64,000 nucleotides of DNA from Pseudonocardiaceae bacterium YIM PH 21723 (lineage in GTDB: Bacteria > Actinomycetota > Actinomycetes > Mycobacteriales > Pseudonocardiaceae): contig QZFT01000022.1 of the NCBI GenBank assembly GCA_003600225.1, positions 62,001 to 126,000 of the forward strand, in the 5' to 3' direction. Shown here piece after piece: positions 16,223-23,829 of this stretch; within the stretch, counting starts at the first letter, position 1; each line of letters opens with the position of its first letter. The notes under the pieces are model-generated. The model made no database searches. It was not told where the DNA came from and saw nothing but the letters and a program-made list of their open reading frames with translations. The position numbers and the translations under genes are program-made.

Positions 16223-17973
16223 ACGCAGTGGACACCGATGTCCTGATCGTCGGCAGCGGACCGGCCGGCGGTGCCGCCGCGCTGATGCTGGCCACCCTGG
16301 GGATCGACCACATGGTGATCACCAAGTACCGGTGGACCGCCAACACCCCACGCGCGCACATCACCAACCAGCGCACCGTGGAGATCTTCCGCGACCTGGG
16401 CCTGGAGGAGGAGCTCAAGGCCCAGAGCATCCCGCACGACCTGATGGGCGACACGGTCTTCTGCACCAGCCTCGCCGGTGACGAGATCGGCCGGGTACGC
16501 ACCTGGGGCACGCACCCGGCGCGCGAAGCGGACTACGTGCAGGCCAGCCCATCGCCCAACATGGACATCCCGCAGACGCTGCTGGAACCGATCATCGTCG
16601 GCCATGCCGCCGCGCGCGGCAGCCGGATCCGGTTCGACAGCGAGTACCTCGGCCACGAGCAGGACACCGGCGGCGTCACCGTGCGGGTGCGGGACCGGGT
16701 CACCGGAAACGAGTACACCGTGCGGGCCCGCTATCTGATCGGCGCGGACGGTGGCCGCAGCCAGGTCGCCGCCGACGCCGGGCTGCCGTTCGAGGGACAG
16801 ATGGACCTCGCGGGCAGCATGAACATCATCTTCCACGCCGACCTGTCCCACCTGGTGGAGCACCGTCCGAGCATCCTGTACTGGATGCTCCAGCCCGGCT
16901 CGGACGTCGGTGGCCTCGGCCTCGGCGTGATCCGCACGGTGCGGCCGTGGAACGAGTGGATGGCCATGTGGGGCTACGACATCGACCAGCCCCCGCCGGA
17001 GATGACCGACGAGACGGCGACCCGGATCGTGCACGAGCTGATCGGCGACGACTCCGTGCCGGTGACCATCCGCGCGGTGTCGTTGTGGACCAACAACAAG
17101 ATGTACGCGACCCGCTACCGCAACGGCCGGGTGTTCTGCGCCGGCGACGCGGTGCACCGGCACCCACCGTCGAACGGCCTCGGCTCCAACACGTCCATCC
17201 AGGATTCGTACAACCTGGCCTGGAAACTGGCGTATGTCCTCAACGGACAGGCCGACAAGTCCCTTTTGGACTCCTACGACGCCGAGCGGGCGCCGGTCGG
17301 CAGGCAGATCGTCTTGCGGGCCAACAAGAGCATCGAGGAGTTCGGCCCGATCTTCCAGGCCTTCGGGCTCAGCGACACGGCCGATCCGGAGCTGATGCGG
17401 CAGCGCATCGAGTCCAGAAAGGGCAACACCCCGGAGGCCGCGCGGCTGCGGCACGATCTGCGGGAGGCCCTGGAGCTGAAGAACTACGAGTTCAACGCGC
17501 ACGGCGTCGAGCTGGGCCAGCGCTACGCCTCGGTCGCCGTGGTCCAGGACGGCACTCCGCAACCGGAGTACAGCCGGGATCCGGAGCTGTACTACCACCC
17601 GACCACCTGGCCGGGAGCCCGGTTGCCGCACGCCTGGCTGGCCGACTCGCGTGGTCACCGGGTCAGCACCCACGACCTGTGCGGCAAGGGCCGGTTCGCG
17701 CTGATCACCGGCATCGCCGGCGGCGAGTGGGCGGAGGCCGCGGCCACCGTGGCCGACAAGCTGGGGATCGAGATCGCGGCGCACGTGGTCGGTCCCGGCC
17801 GGGAGTTCATCGACGTGTACGACGACTGGTCCCGCCTCCGGGAGATCGCCGAGGACGGCTGCGTGCTGGTCCGCCCGGACCTCCACGTCGGCTGGCGAGC
17901 CGCGACGCTGACGGGCACCCCGGCGACCGACCTGCTGGCCGCCGTCGCCCAGATCCTCGGAGTGCAGGCCTGA
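16219..17973 (+). CDS. FAD-dependent phenol/resorcinol-type hydroxylase
   Basis: 584 residues from a GTG whose GTGA overlaps the upstream stop. The FAD-binding GSGPAGGAAALMLATLGI starts at residue 12, and the second FAD motif GRVFCAGDAVHRHPPSNGLG lies near residue 305. A C-terminal thioredoxin-like domain (from about 480) completes the TfdB/phenol 2-monooxygenase layout; 2,4-dichlorophenol 6-monooxygenase has a similar length. Given the downstream steps encoded beside it, the likely reaction is resorcinol or a related dihydroxybenzene to hydroxyquinol. A chlorophenol substrate cannot be excluded. Confidence 0.87.
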   Translation: MNAVDTDVLIVGSGPAGGAAALMLATLGIDHMVITKYRWTANTPRAHITNQRTVEIFRDLGLEEELKAQSIPHDLMGDTVFCTSLAGDEIGRVRTWGTHPAREADYVQASPSPNMDIPQTLLEPIIVGHAAARGSRIRFDSEYLGHEQDTGGVTVRVRDRVTGNEYTVRARYLIGADGGRSQVAADAGLPFEGQMDLAGSMNIIFHADLSHLVEHRPSILYWMLQPGSDVGGLGLGVIRTVRPWNEWMAMWGYDIDQPPPEMTDETATRIVHELIGDDSVPVTIRAVSLWTNNKMYATRYRNGRVFCAGDAVHRHPPSNGLGSNTSIQDSYNLAWKLAYVLNGQADKSLLDSYDAERAPVGRQIVLRANKSIEEFGPIFQAFGLSDTADPELMRQRIESRKGNTPEAARLRHDLREALELKNYEFNAHGVELGQRYASVAVVQDGTPQPEYSRDPELYYHPTTWPGARLPHAWLADSRGHRVSTHDLCGKGRFALITGIAGGEWAEAAATVADKLGIEIAAHVVGPGREFIDVYDDWSRLREIAEDGCVLVRPDLHVGWRAATLTGTPATDLLAAVAQILGVQA

Positions 17974-17981
17974 CAAGCGTC

Positions 17982-18036
17982 CCGAAGTTGACGAGTTTCG
18001 GGGCTCGTTCCTCACCGCGAAACTCGTCAACTTCGG
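17982..18036. terminator. 19-bp hairpin, GAAGTTG-arm family, copy identical to 20030
   Basis: CCGAAGTTGACGAGTTTCG (17982-18000) pairs with 18018-18036 over a 17-nt loop between the converging monooxygenase and cupin genes. The whole 58-59 bp, loop included, is identical to the hairpin at 20030-20084. Confidence 0.7.
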
Positions 18037-18046
18037 AGCACTGTGG

Positions 18047-18436
18047 TCAGGCGAGGCGGAAGTCGGCGTCGGTGTAGGCGGGGGAGCAGACGCAGGTGAC
18101 CAGGGTGCCCTGGTCACCTGCCGATTCCGCGGACTGCCACACATCGGCGGGCACGAGACCCTGCGGGCGTTGGCCACGGGAGAGGTCCGGGCCCAGCAGC
18201 ACGGTCTCCGCGAGCGCTGGTTCGGAACCGGAGCCGCCCAGGTGCAGGGCGAGGGGGTCGCCGGAGTGCCACAGCCACAGTTCGGCGCAGCGCAGAATGT
18301 GCCAGGCGGAGGTCTCACCGGGAGCCAGGTAGTAGTAGATCGCGGACGTACCCGCTGTCTCCCAGGTCCGCCGGTACCAGCCGCCCTCACCGGGCAGCGG
18401 CTGTAGATTCAGGGCATCGGCGATCGGCGGTCTCAT
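18047..18436 (-). CDS. Cupin_5 (DUF985) family protein
   Basis: 129 residues. The pattern LPGEGGWYRRTWE, then TSAIYYYLAPGETSAWHILR, then AELWLWHSGDPLALHLGG and a late TLVTCVCSPAYTDADFRL is that of DUF985 cupins, small beta-barrel proteins found across bacteria and eukaryotes with no settled function. The ATG at 18436 fits the family start; further upstream lies an 18-bp hairpin shared with the divergent thioesterase gene. Nothing nearby defines its role. Confidence 0.75.
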   Translation of the reverse strand: MRPPIADALNLQPLPGEGGWYRRTWETAGTSAIYYYLAPGETSAWHILRCAELWLWHSGDPLALHLGGSGSEPALAETVLLGPDLSRGQRPQGLVPADVWQSAESAGDQGTLVTCVCSPAYTDADFRLA

Positions 18437-18457
18437 GATCGACCAGGGTAGAGGAGC

Positions 18458-18502
18458 AGTTTCTGCAGATTCTGCTCCTCCGTCGCAGAATCTGCAGAAA
18501 CT
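18458..18502. promoter_or_regulatory. 18-bp hairpin inside a divergent promoter region
   Basis: AGTTTCTGCAGATTCTGC (18458-18475) pairs exactly with 18485-18502 across 9 nt. It lies between divergent start codons (18436 and 18518), so it cannot be an ordinary terminator for either gene. It shares the TTTCTGCAGA core with the hairpin at 57002 and the palindrome inside the coding sequence at 30409. The right arm reaches within 15 nt of the thioesterase start. Confidence 0.5.
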
Positions 18503-18517
18503 CCCGAGGAGGCCGGC

Positions 18518-18922
18518 GTGCAGGACCAGTACCGTCATTGGGACACCGTGCAGACGCGGTGGGGCGACAACGACATCTACGGGCATGTCAACAACGTCGT
18601 CTACTACGCGTTCATGGACACGGTGATCAATACCTGGCTGATCGCCAACGGCCTCGACATCCATGGCGGCGAGCACATCGGCCTGTGCGTGGAGTCGCAC
18701 TGCAACTACCACGCCCCGATGGCCTTCCCGGAGACCGTGACCGCAGGCCTGCGCATCGGCCACCTCGGCCGGTCCAGCGTGCGGTACGAGGTCGGCTTCT
18801 ACCGGGATGAGGAGCTCATCGCCGACGGGCACTTCGTGCACGTGTTCGTCGACCGGGACCAGCGCAAACCCGCCGCCATCCCGGACGGCCTGCGGGCCGC
18901 GATGGAGGGGATCAAGGCATGA
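18518..18922 (+). CDS. Hotdog-fold acyl-CoA thioesterase
   Basis: 134 residues from a GTG preceded by GAGGAGG. The motif TRWGDNDIYGHVNNVVYYAF is the classic 4-hydroxybenzoyl-CoA/FadM-type thioesterase start, with the catalytic Asp and the HVNN turn. It hydrolyses acyl-CoA thioesters in the cytoplasm. The stop overlaps the start of the alcohol dehydrogenase gene in ATGA, so the two act in one transcript. The pairing suggests removal of an acyl-CoA together with alcohol or aldehyde oxidation, but the substrate is not evident. Confidence 0.85.
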   Translation: MQDQYRHWDTVQTRWGDNDIYGHVNNVVYYAFMDTVINTWLIANGLDIHGGEHIGLCVESHCNYHAPMAFPETVTAGLRIGHLGRSSVRYEVGFYRDEELIADGHFVHVFVDRDQRKPAAIPDGLRAAMEGIKA

Positions 18923-20022
18923 AGGTGAACGCCGCCGTCCTGCATGAACTGGGCCGACCCGCCCCGTACGCGGACTCGAAGCCCCTCGTCGTCTCGGCCC
19001 TGGAACTCGACGACCCCGGTCCCGGTGAGCTGCTGATCAAGGTCGGCGCCGCGGGACTGTGTCACTCCGACCTCTCGGTGATCAACGGTTCCCGGCCCCG
19101 CCCGATGCCGATGGTGCTCGGTCACGAGGCGGCCGGTGAGGTCGTCGCCGTCGGCCAGGGAGCGGACGAGTTCGCCGTCGGTGACCACGTGGTGCTCGCC
19201 TTCGTGCCCGCCTGCGGGCAGTGCGCCCGCTGCGTCAGCGGCCGGCCCGCGTTGTGCGAGCCCGGTGCGCTGGCCAACAAGGCGGGGGCGCTGCTCGGCG
19301 GCGGCCGTCGCTGGGCCGATGGTCATCAGCACCACCTCGGGGTCTCCGCGTTCGCCGAGCACACCGTGGTCTCCGCGAAGTCGGCGATCAAGGTCGACCG
19401 TTCGCTGCCGTTCGAGATCGCCGCGTTGTTCGGCTGCGCGGTGCTCACCGGAGCGGGCGCCGCGTTCTACAGCGCGCAGGTGCAGCCGGGGGACAGCGTG
19501 GCCGTGTTCGGCCTCGGCGGTGTCGGACTGGCCGCGTTGCTCGCGGTGAAGGCGGCGGGTGCCTCGAAGATCGTCGCCGTCGACGTGGTCGCCGATAAGC
19601 TGGCCCTGGCGGGTCGCCTTGGTGCGACGCATCAGGTGCCCGGCGGGCCGGATGTCGTTGACGCTGTTAAGGAGATCGGCGTCGAGAAGGTCATCGACAC
19701 CACCGGCAGCGCCGAGGTCCTCGCCCAGGCCTACGCGGCGACCGCTCCGGGCGGCACCACGGTCACCGTCGGCCTGCCGCACCCCGACCGGCAGTTGACC
19801 ATCCCCGCGCTGAGCCTCGTAGCGGAGGAACGCACGTTGAAGGGCTCCTACCTGGGCTCATCGGTGCCACGCCGGGACATCCCGCGGTTCATCGAGCTGT
19901 ACAAGGCCGGTCAGCTGCCGGTCGACGCGTTGCTGTCCGGCCGGCTCACCCTGGACGAGGTGAACCTCGGCTTCGATCGCCTCGCGTCCGGCGAGGCGAT
20001 CCGCCAGGTCATCCACTTCTAA
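18919..20022 (+). CDS. Zinc-dependent alcohol dehydrogenase (MDR family)
   Basis: 367 residues. The catalytic zinc site shows Cys in AAGLCHSDLSV and His-Glu in LGHEAAGEV; the structural zinc loop is CGQCARCVSGRPALC; the cofactor-binding glycine motif is VFGLGGVGLAALL near residue 195. An insert around WADGHQHHLG and the overall length match the mycobacterial AdhB/class III-like group. It oxidises an alcohol or reduces an aldehyde with NAD(P). Translation is coupled to the hotdog thioesterase upstream by ATGA. A hairpin follows 8 bp after the stop. Confidence 0.88.
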   Translation: MKVNAAVLHELGRPAPYADSKPLVVSALELDDPGPGELLIKVGAAGLCHSDLSVINGSRPRPMPMVLGHEAAGEVVAVGQGADEFAVGDHVVLAFVPACGQCARCVSGRPALCEPGALANKAGALLGGGRRWADGHQHHLGVSAFAEHTVVSAKSAIKVDRSLPFEIAALFGCAVLTGAGAAFYSAQVQPGDSVAVFGLGGVGLAALLAVKAAGASKIVAVDVVADKLALAGRLGATHQVPGGPDVVDAVKEIGVEKVIDTTGSAEVLAQAYAATAPGGTTVTVGLPHPDRQLTIPALSLVAEERTLKGSYLGSSVPRRDIPRFIELYKAGQLPVDALLSGRLTLDEVNLGFDRLASGEAIRQVIHF

Positions 20023-20029
20023 CGGTGTC

Positions 20030-20084
20030 CCGAAGTTGACGAGTTTCGGGGCTCGTTCCTCACCGCGAAACTCGTCAACTTCGG
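20030..20084. terminator. 19-bp hairpin, GAAGTTG-arm family, copy identical to 17982
   Basis: CCGAAGTTGACGAGTTTCG (20030-20048) pairs with 20066-20084, between the converging dehydrogenase and DUF1877 genes. Stem and 17-nt loop are identical to the element 2,048 bp upstream, which suggests recent duplication or gene conversion. Confidence 0.7.
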
Positions 20085-20091
20085 AGTGGGT

Positions 20092-20595
20092 CTAGTCCCA
20101 CCACATGACGACGGCTTCGTCGCGGCTCGCCGCCTTGCGGTAGAAGTCGCGCACGACCGTGTGCTGCTCCGCCAGGTGCGCGGCCAGATCGCCGTCGAAG
20201 GTGCGCGCGGTGCGGCCCAGCTTGACCTCGATCTCCTCCGGGTCCGACGGCACCGCGGCGCGCACCACCTCGGGGGAGATGGTCTGCAACGCCAGCGCGA
20301 TGTCGGCGACCCCGGCCGGGTCCAGCCCGGTCACCGGGTGGTCCCAGATCGTCGCGGGGTGGTCCCGGTAGCCGGGGTTGATCTCGACCCCGTCGCCGTG
20401 GAAGGCGCGGGCCAGCTCTTCGGTGCCCGCCAGCTCATACGCGCGTTCCAGCAGGTAGGGCCACCAGTCCAGGTCCAGGTGACGCTTCGTCCGGGGCGCG
20501 GTGAAGTCACAGATCTCGTGCAGGGCGTCCACCGAGGTACGGCAGGCCGCCAGGTGCGGGGCAGGGATGCGGGCGAGCCACTGAACAACAGCCAT
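20092..20595 (-). CDS. DUF1877 family protein
   Basis: 167 residues, acidic. The segment DFTAPRTKRHLDLDWWPYLL matches the DUF1877/YfbM pattern, in which a conserved Leu-Asp-Leu-Asp-(K/W)-(A/W) stretch precedes a small alpha/beta domain. Function is unknown. The ATG at 20595 is close behind the TetR gene on the same strand (stop at 20619), so the two may share a transcript with the regulator first. Confidence 0.65.
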   Translation of the reverse strand: MAVVQWLARIPAPHLAACRTSVDALHEICDFTAPRTKRHLDLDWWPYLLERAYELAGTEELARAFHGDGVEINPGYRDHPATIWDHPVTGLDPAGVADIALALQTISPEVVRAAVPSDPEEIEVKLGRTARTFDGDLAAHLAEQHTVVRDFYRKAASRDEAVVMWWD

Positions 20596-20618
20596 GATGC
20601 ATAGTGTGGCTATTTATT

Positions 20619-21233
20619 CTAACGGGTGAGTGCCGAGAGCAGCATCGCTTTGATTTCGGCGGTCACCTCGGCCGTGTCCAGTGGCGGTTCGTGCGCCTGC
20701 CATTCCCGCAGCAGGCCGGTGATCGCGCCCACCATGGCGTAGGCGGTGAGCCGATAGTCCCGCCGCGTCGCCTCGCCGCGATCGACGCCGCGCTGCGCCT
20801 CGTCCTGGATGAAGCGGGCCCACTTGGCGACCCACTGCTGGTGCTGGGCCTCCAGTTCGGCGTTCACGCCGACCGCCTCCACGTAGACCAGCCGCGGCGC
20901 GCGGGGATTGGCGGTCACCGAGTCCACGAACACCCCGACCAGGACACCGATCCTGGTCTCCAGGCCGGCGTCCTCCACTGTGGACAGCCGGGCGCGGATC
21001 TGGTGCATGGCGGTGGCATTGATGGTGTCGTGCAGGACGAGGAGCACGTCCTCCTTCTTCTCGAACTCCTCGTAGAAGTTCCGGGTGGACACTCCCGCCT
21101 CGGTGCACAGCTCGGTGATCTTCGTGCGTTGAAAGCCGCGGTCGGCGAACAGCTTCATCGCGGCGAGCAGCAGTTTCGCCCGGCGCTCAGCCCGTCGATC
21201 GTCGGCGTTCACCCCACCGTAGGGGCGTTTCAC
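20619..21233 (-). CDS. TetR-family transcriptional regulator
   Basis: 204 residues. The N-terminal helix-turn-helix is typical: RRAKLLLAAMKLFADRGFQR followed by TKITELCTEAGVSTRNFYEE. The remainder is helical, as expected for a ligand-binding and dimerisation domain. It is divergent from the secreted lipase gene with 97 bp between starts, so control of that gene, of itself and of the following DUF1877 gene is likely. A GTAATG/CATTAC inverted pair (21255-21260 and 21290-21295) overlaps the predicted lipase promoter and could be its operator. Confidence 0.87.
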   Translation of the reverse strand: MKRPYGGVNADDRRAERRAKLLLAAMKLFADRGFQRTKITELCTEAGVSTRNFYEEFEKKEDVLLVLHDTINATAMHQIRARLSTVEDAGLETRIGVLVGVFVDSVTANPRAPRLVYVEAVGVNAELEAQHQQWVAKWARFIQDEAQRGVDRGEATRRDYRLTAYAMVGAITGLLREWQAHEPPLDTAEVTAEIKAMLLSALTR

Positions 21234-21264
21234 AGGTAGACCTCCCGAACTTTGGTAATGGCTG

Positions 21265-21293
21265 TTGTCAGATTAGCGGACGTGACCTACATT
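21265..21293 (+). promoter_or_regulatory. Predicted sigma-70-type promoter of the lipase gene
   Basis: TTGTCA (21265-21270) and TACATT (21288-21293) are separated by 17 bp, a good fit to a vegetative promoter, 38 bp before the lipase ATG at 21331. GTAATG and CATTAC flank it as an inverted pair, placing a possible TetR operator across the promoter. Confidence 0.45.
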
Positions 21294-21330
21294 ACGAAAA
21301 TCACGATTACCACTACTACCCGGAGGCGAT

Positions 21331-22533
21331 ATGTTTCGCCGTCTGTCAGTAGCTCTCCTCGCCGCGTTATCGCTGGTCGCCGTGCCTGCGGCGCAGGCGG
21401 ACCCGCGTCCGCCGGTGCCCTCCGCCGACCCGTTCTACACCCCGCCCAGCCCACTGCCCGAGCAGGCGGGAACGCTCATCCGCTCGCGGGCGGTCGACTG
21501 GTATCCGGAGCCGTTCCGGGTGTTCAAGGCTCCCGTGCACACCTACCTGATGCTGCACCGGTCCACCTCGGCGCTCGGTGCCCCGAACGCGGTGTCCGGG
21601 CTGCTGGTGGTGCCCCCCATTCCCTGGCACGGTGACGGTCCTCGCCCCGTCGTCGCCTACGCCATGGGTACCCAGGGGCTGGGCGATCAATGTGCGCCCA
21701 GCTACCACATGCGCACCGGCACCGAGGTGGAGATCGCCTTCATCGCCCAGGCGATGACCAAGGGCTGGGCCGTCGCGGTCACCGACTACGAAGGCCTCGG
21801 CACACCGGGCACGCACACGTTCGCCACCGGGCAGTCCGAGGGCCGGGCGCTCCTCGATACCGCCCGGGCCGCGTTGCAGGTGCCGGGGGCAGGCCTCGAT
21901 CCGAAGTCACCGGTCGGCATCTTCGGCTACTCGCAGGGTGGCCAGGCCGCCGCGTTCGCCGCCGAGCTGCACGGTTCCTACGCGCCAGAGCTGAACGTCG
22001 TCGGCTCGGCTCCCGGCGGGGTTCCCGCCGACCTGCCGCTGATGGTGCAGCGCAACGAGGGCAACTTCGCCGCCGGCCTGGTGCTGGCAGCCGCGGTCGG
22101 CCTGTCGACCGCCTACCCCGACGTGCCGTTCGGGTCGGTGCTGAACGAGCGGGGTAAGGAGCTGACGGCCAAGGTGGCCGCCCAATGCGTCGCCGGGCTC
22201 TCGCTGTCCGCGCCGTTCGTCCGGCTCAACGACCTCACCACCCGGCCGGACGTGATCAACGACCCGGCCTGGCAGCGGCGGCTGGCGGAGAACAAGGCCG
22301 GGCAGTTGCGGCCGGATGCGCCCGTCTACCTCTACCACGCTCAGCTGGACGAGCTGGTTCCGTTGCAGGCGGGCAAGGAACTGCGTGCCCGCTACTGCGC
22401 CCTGGGCACCGATCTACAGTGGACCGAAGTGCCGTTGCAGGGGCACATCACCGGTGTCTCGGTGTGGGGCACGGCCGCGTTGAACTGGCTCGGTGACCGG
22501 TTCGCCGGCAAGCCCACCCGGCCGGACTGCTGA
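21331..22533 (+). CDS. Secretory lipase (LIP family) alpha/beta hydrolase
   Basis: 400 residues. Signal peptide MFRRLSVALLAALSLVAVPAAQA. The mature protein follows the secretory lipase family: an early DPFYTPPSPLPEQAG, an oxyanion region near VVAYAMGTQGLGDQC, the nucleophile elbow FGYSQGGQAAAFAA, an Asp in YHAQLDELVP and a His in PLQGHITG. These enzymes hydrolyse triglycerides or esters outside the cell. CGGAGGCG precedes the ATG. It is divergent from a TetR gene and ends in a 10-bp hairpin. Confidence 0.85.
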   Translation: MFRRLSVALLAALSLVAVPAAQADPRPPVPSADPFYTPPSPLPEQAGTLIRSRAVDWYPEPFRVFKAPVHTYLMLHRSTSALGAPNAVSGLLVVPPIPWHGDGPRPVVAYAMGTQGLGDQCAPSYHMRTGTEVEIAFIAQAMTKGWAVAVTDYEGLGTPGTHTFATGQSEGRALLDTARAALQVPGAGLDPKSPVGIFGYSQGGQAAAFAAELHGSYAPELNVVGSAPGGVPADLPLMVQRNEGNFAAGLVLAAAVGLSTAYPDVPFGSVLNERGKELTAKVAAQCVAGLSLSAPFVRLNDLTTRPDVINDPAWQRRLAENKAGQLRPDAPVYLYHAQLDELVPLQAGKELRARYCALGTDLQWTEVPLQGHITGVSVWGTAALNWLGDRFAGKPTRPDC

Positions 22534-22540
22534 TCAGCGG

Positions 22541-22570
22541 GGGGTGCGCATCAAATTAGGTGCGCACCCC
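22541..22570. terminator. 10-bp GC-rich hairpin after the lipase gene
   Basis: GGGGTGCGCA (22541-22550) pairs with TGCGCACCCC (22561-22570) over a 10-nt loop, 7 bp after the lipase stop and 86 bp before the next gene. It is an intrinsic-terminator-like stem without a clear T-run. Confidence 0.55.
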
Positions 22571-22655
22571 TAGTCATTCCCGCGTTGATACATCGGTGCC
22601 CTGGCTCGACAGTTATCGGGACGTTATCTCCACTCCCTGCTTGGAGGTCTCCCCC

Positions 22656-23816
22656 GTGCGTCCCATTCGAACAGCCCTGGCCGCCGCGTTGTCCGTGGTG
22701 GCCCTGACCGCCGGTATCGCCGCCGCACAGGCCGCCGGTCACGATCGCGCCGCCACCTTCGAAGGTGATGTGGTGCCCGATGGCGCCGGCAGCGCCGCGC
22801 CGCGGTTCGTCGGCGGCACCAAGGTCCACGTCAGCGAGTTCCCGGCGATCATCGCCGGGCTCCGGGAGAACGGCGCCCGGCCGCAGGGCCAGACCTGCAC
22901 CGGCTCCGTGGTCGCCCCGCGCAAGATCCTCATCGCCGCGCACTGCGCCGACGCCGAGGGGAAGAAGAGCTTCCTCTACGGCCTGGACGACCTGAACGCC
23001 TCCGGTGGGTTCCGCACCGAGGTGGTCGACTACAAGAAGCACCCGAAATACGTGAACTTCGACCAGGGCTACGACGTCGCCGTGGTCACCACCGCCCAGG
23101 ACATCCCGGTGCCGAACGGTGAGTACGCGAAGTTCGCCACCTCGGCGGACGCGGGCAGCGTCTGGAAGGTCGGTGACAACGGCACCGGTTACGGCTACGG
23201 GAAGAAGGACTTCAACGACAACAAGAAGGACGTCACCCTGGAGCGGGCCTCACTGCCCATTGTGGACGGTGCCAGGCAGTGCACGGGGGTGGGCAACGGA
23301 TTCAAGGCCGCCACCATGATCTGTGCCGGGTACTCCGACGGGCACGTGACCATCCTGCCCGGGGACAGCGGTGGCCCGCTGATCGCCGGCGGCAAGATCG
23401 TCGGAGTCGCGTCCTGGAGCCGCTCGGACTTCAAGTGGTACAGCGTCTACGGCCGCCTGGACAACGACATGGGCGACTGGGTCAAGCAGCAGATCAGCGG
23501 CGGCAACGACCCCGCTCCCAGCGACATCACGGTCGGCCTGACCCCTGCTTCAGGTTCCGGCCGTGCGGGCTCGCTGGTGCAGACGAAGGTCACCGCGAAC
23601 GGCGGTAGCGGCCAGTTGACCGTCACCGCGAGCGGCGCCCCGGCCGGTACCCAGGTGAACTTCAGCCCGAACACCTTCGCCCCCGGTGGCAGCAGCGATG
23701 TCTGGTTCTTCACCGGATTCCAGACCCCGGCCGGCAGTTATCCGATCACCCTCACCGTGACCTCGGAGGACGGCAAGACCGGGACCGCCACCTTCACCCT
23801 GACCGTGACCAAGTAG
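22656..23816 (+). CDS. Secreted trypsin-like protease (S1) with C-terminal Ig-like domain
   Basis: 386 residues. The GTG at 22656 has GGAGGT 7 nt upstream and opens a signal peptide (RPIRTALAAALSVVALTAGI and onward); earlier ATGs lack this. Mature-chain start RFVGGTKVHVSEFPAI, triad H96 (AAHCAD), D140 (YDVAVV), S238 (GDSGGPL). From about residue 285 a glycine-rich linker leads into a beta-sandwich-like domain (VTANGGSGQLTVTASG through GKTGTATFTLTVTK), similar to Ig-like modules on secreted actinobacterial proteases. It lies 13 bp upstream of a subtilisin gene, repeating the arrangement at 7883-9895. Confidence 0.88.
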   Translation: MRPIRTALAAALSVVALTAGIAAAQAAGHDRAATFEGDVVPDGAGSAAPRFVGGTKVHVSEFPAIIAGLRENGARPQGQTCTGSVVAPRKILIAAHCADAEGKKSFLYGLDDLNASGGFRTEVVDYKKHPKYVNFDQGYDVAVVTTAQDIPVPNGEYAKFATSADAGSVWKVGDNGTGYGYGKKDFNDNKKDVTLERASLPIVDGARQCTGVGNGFKAATMICAGYSDGHVTILPGDSGGPLIAGGKIVGVASWSRSDFKWYSVYGRLDNDMGDWVKQQISGGNDPAPSDITVGLTPASGSGRAGSLVQTKVTANGGSGQLTVTASGAPAGTQVNFSPNTFAPGGSSDVWFFTGFQTPAGSYPITLTVTSEDGKTGTATFTLTVTK

Positions 23817-23829
23817 AGGGAGGACGATC

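Noticed and set aside
16066-18390. 774-residue minus-strand open frame opposite the hydroxylase gene
   Set aside because: No family features and it crosses a hairpin and two gene boundaries; the plus strand encodes a full FAD monooxygenase.
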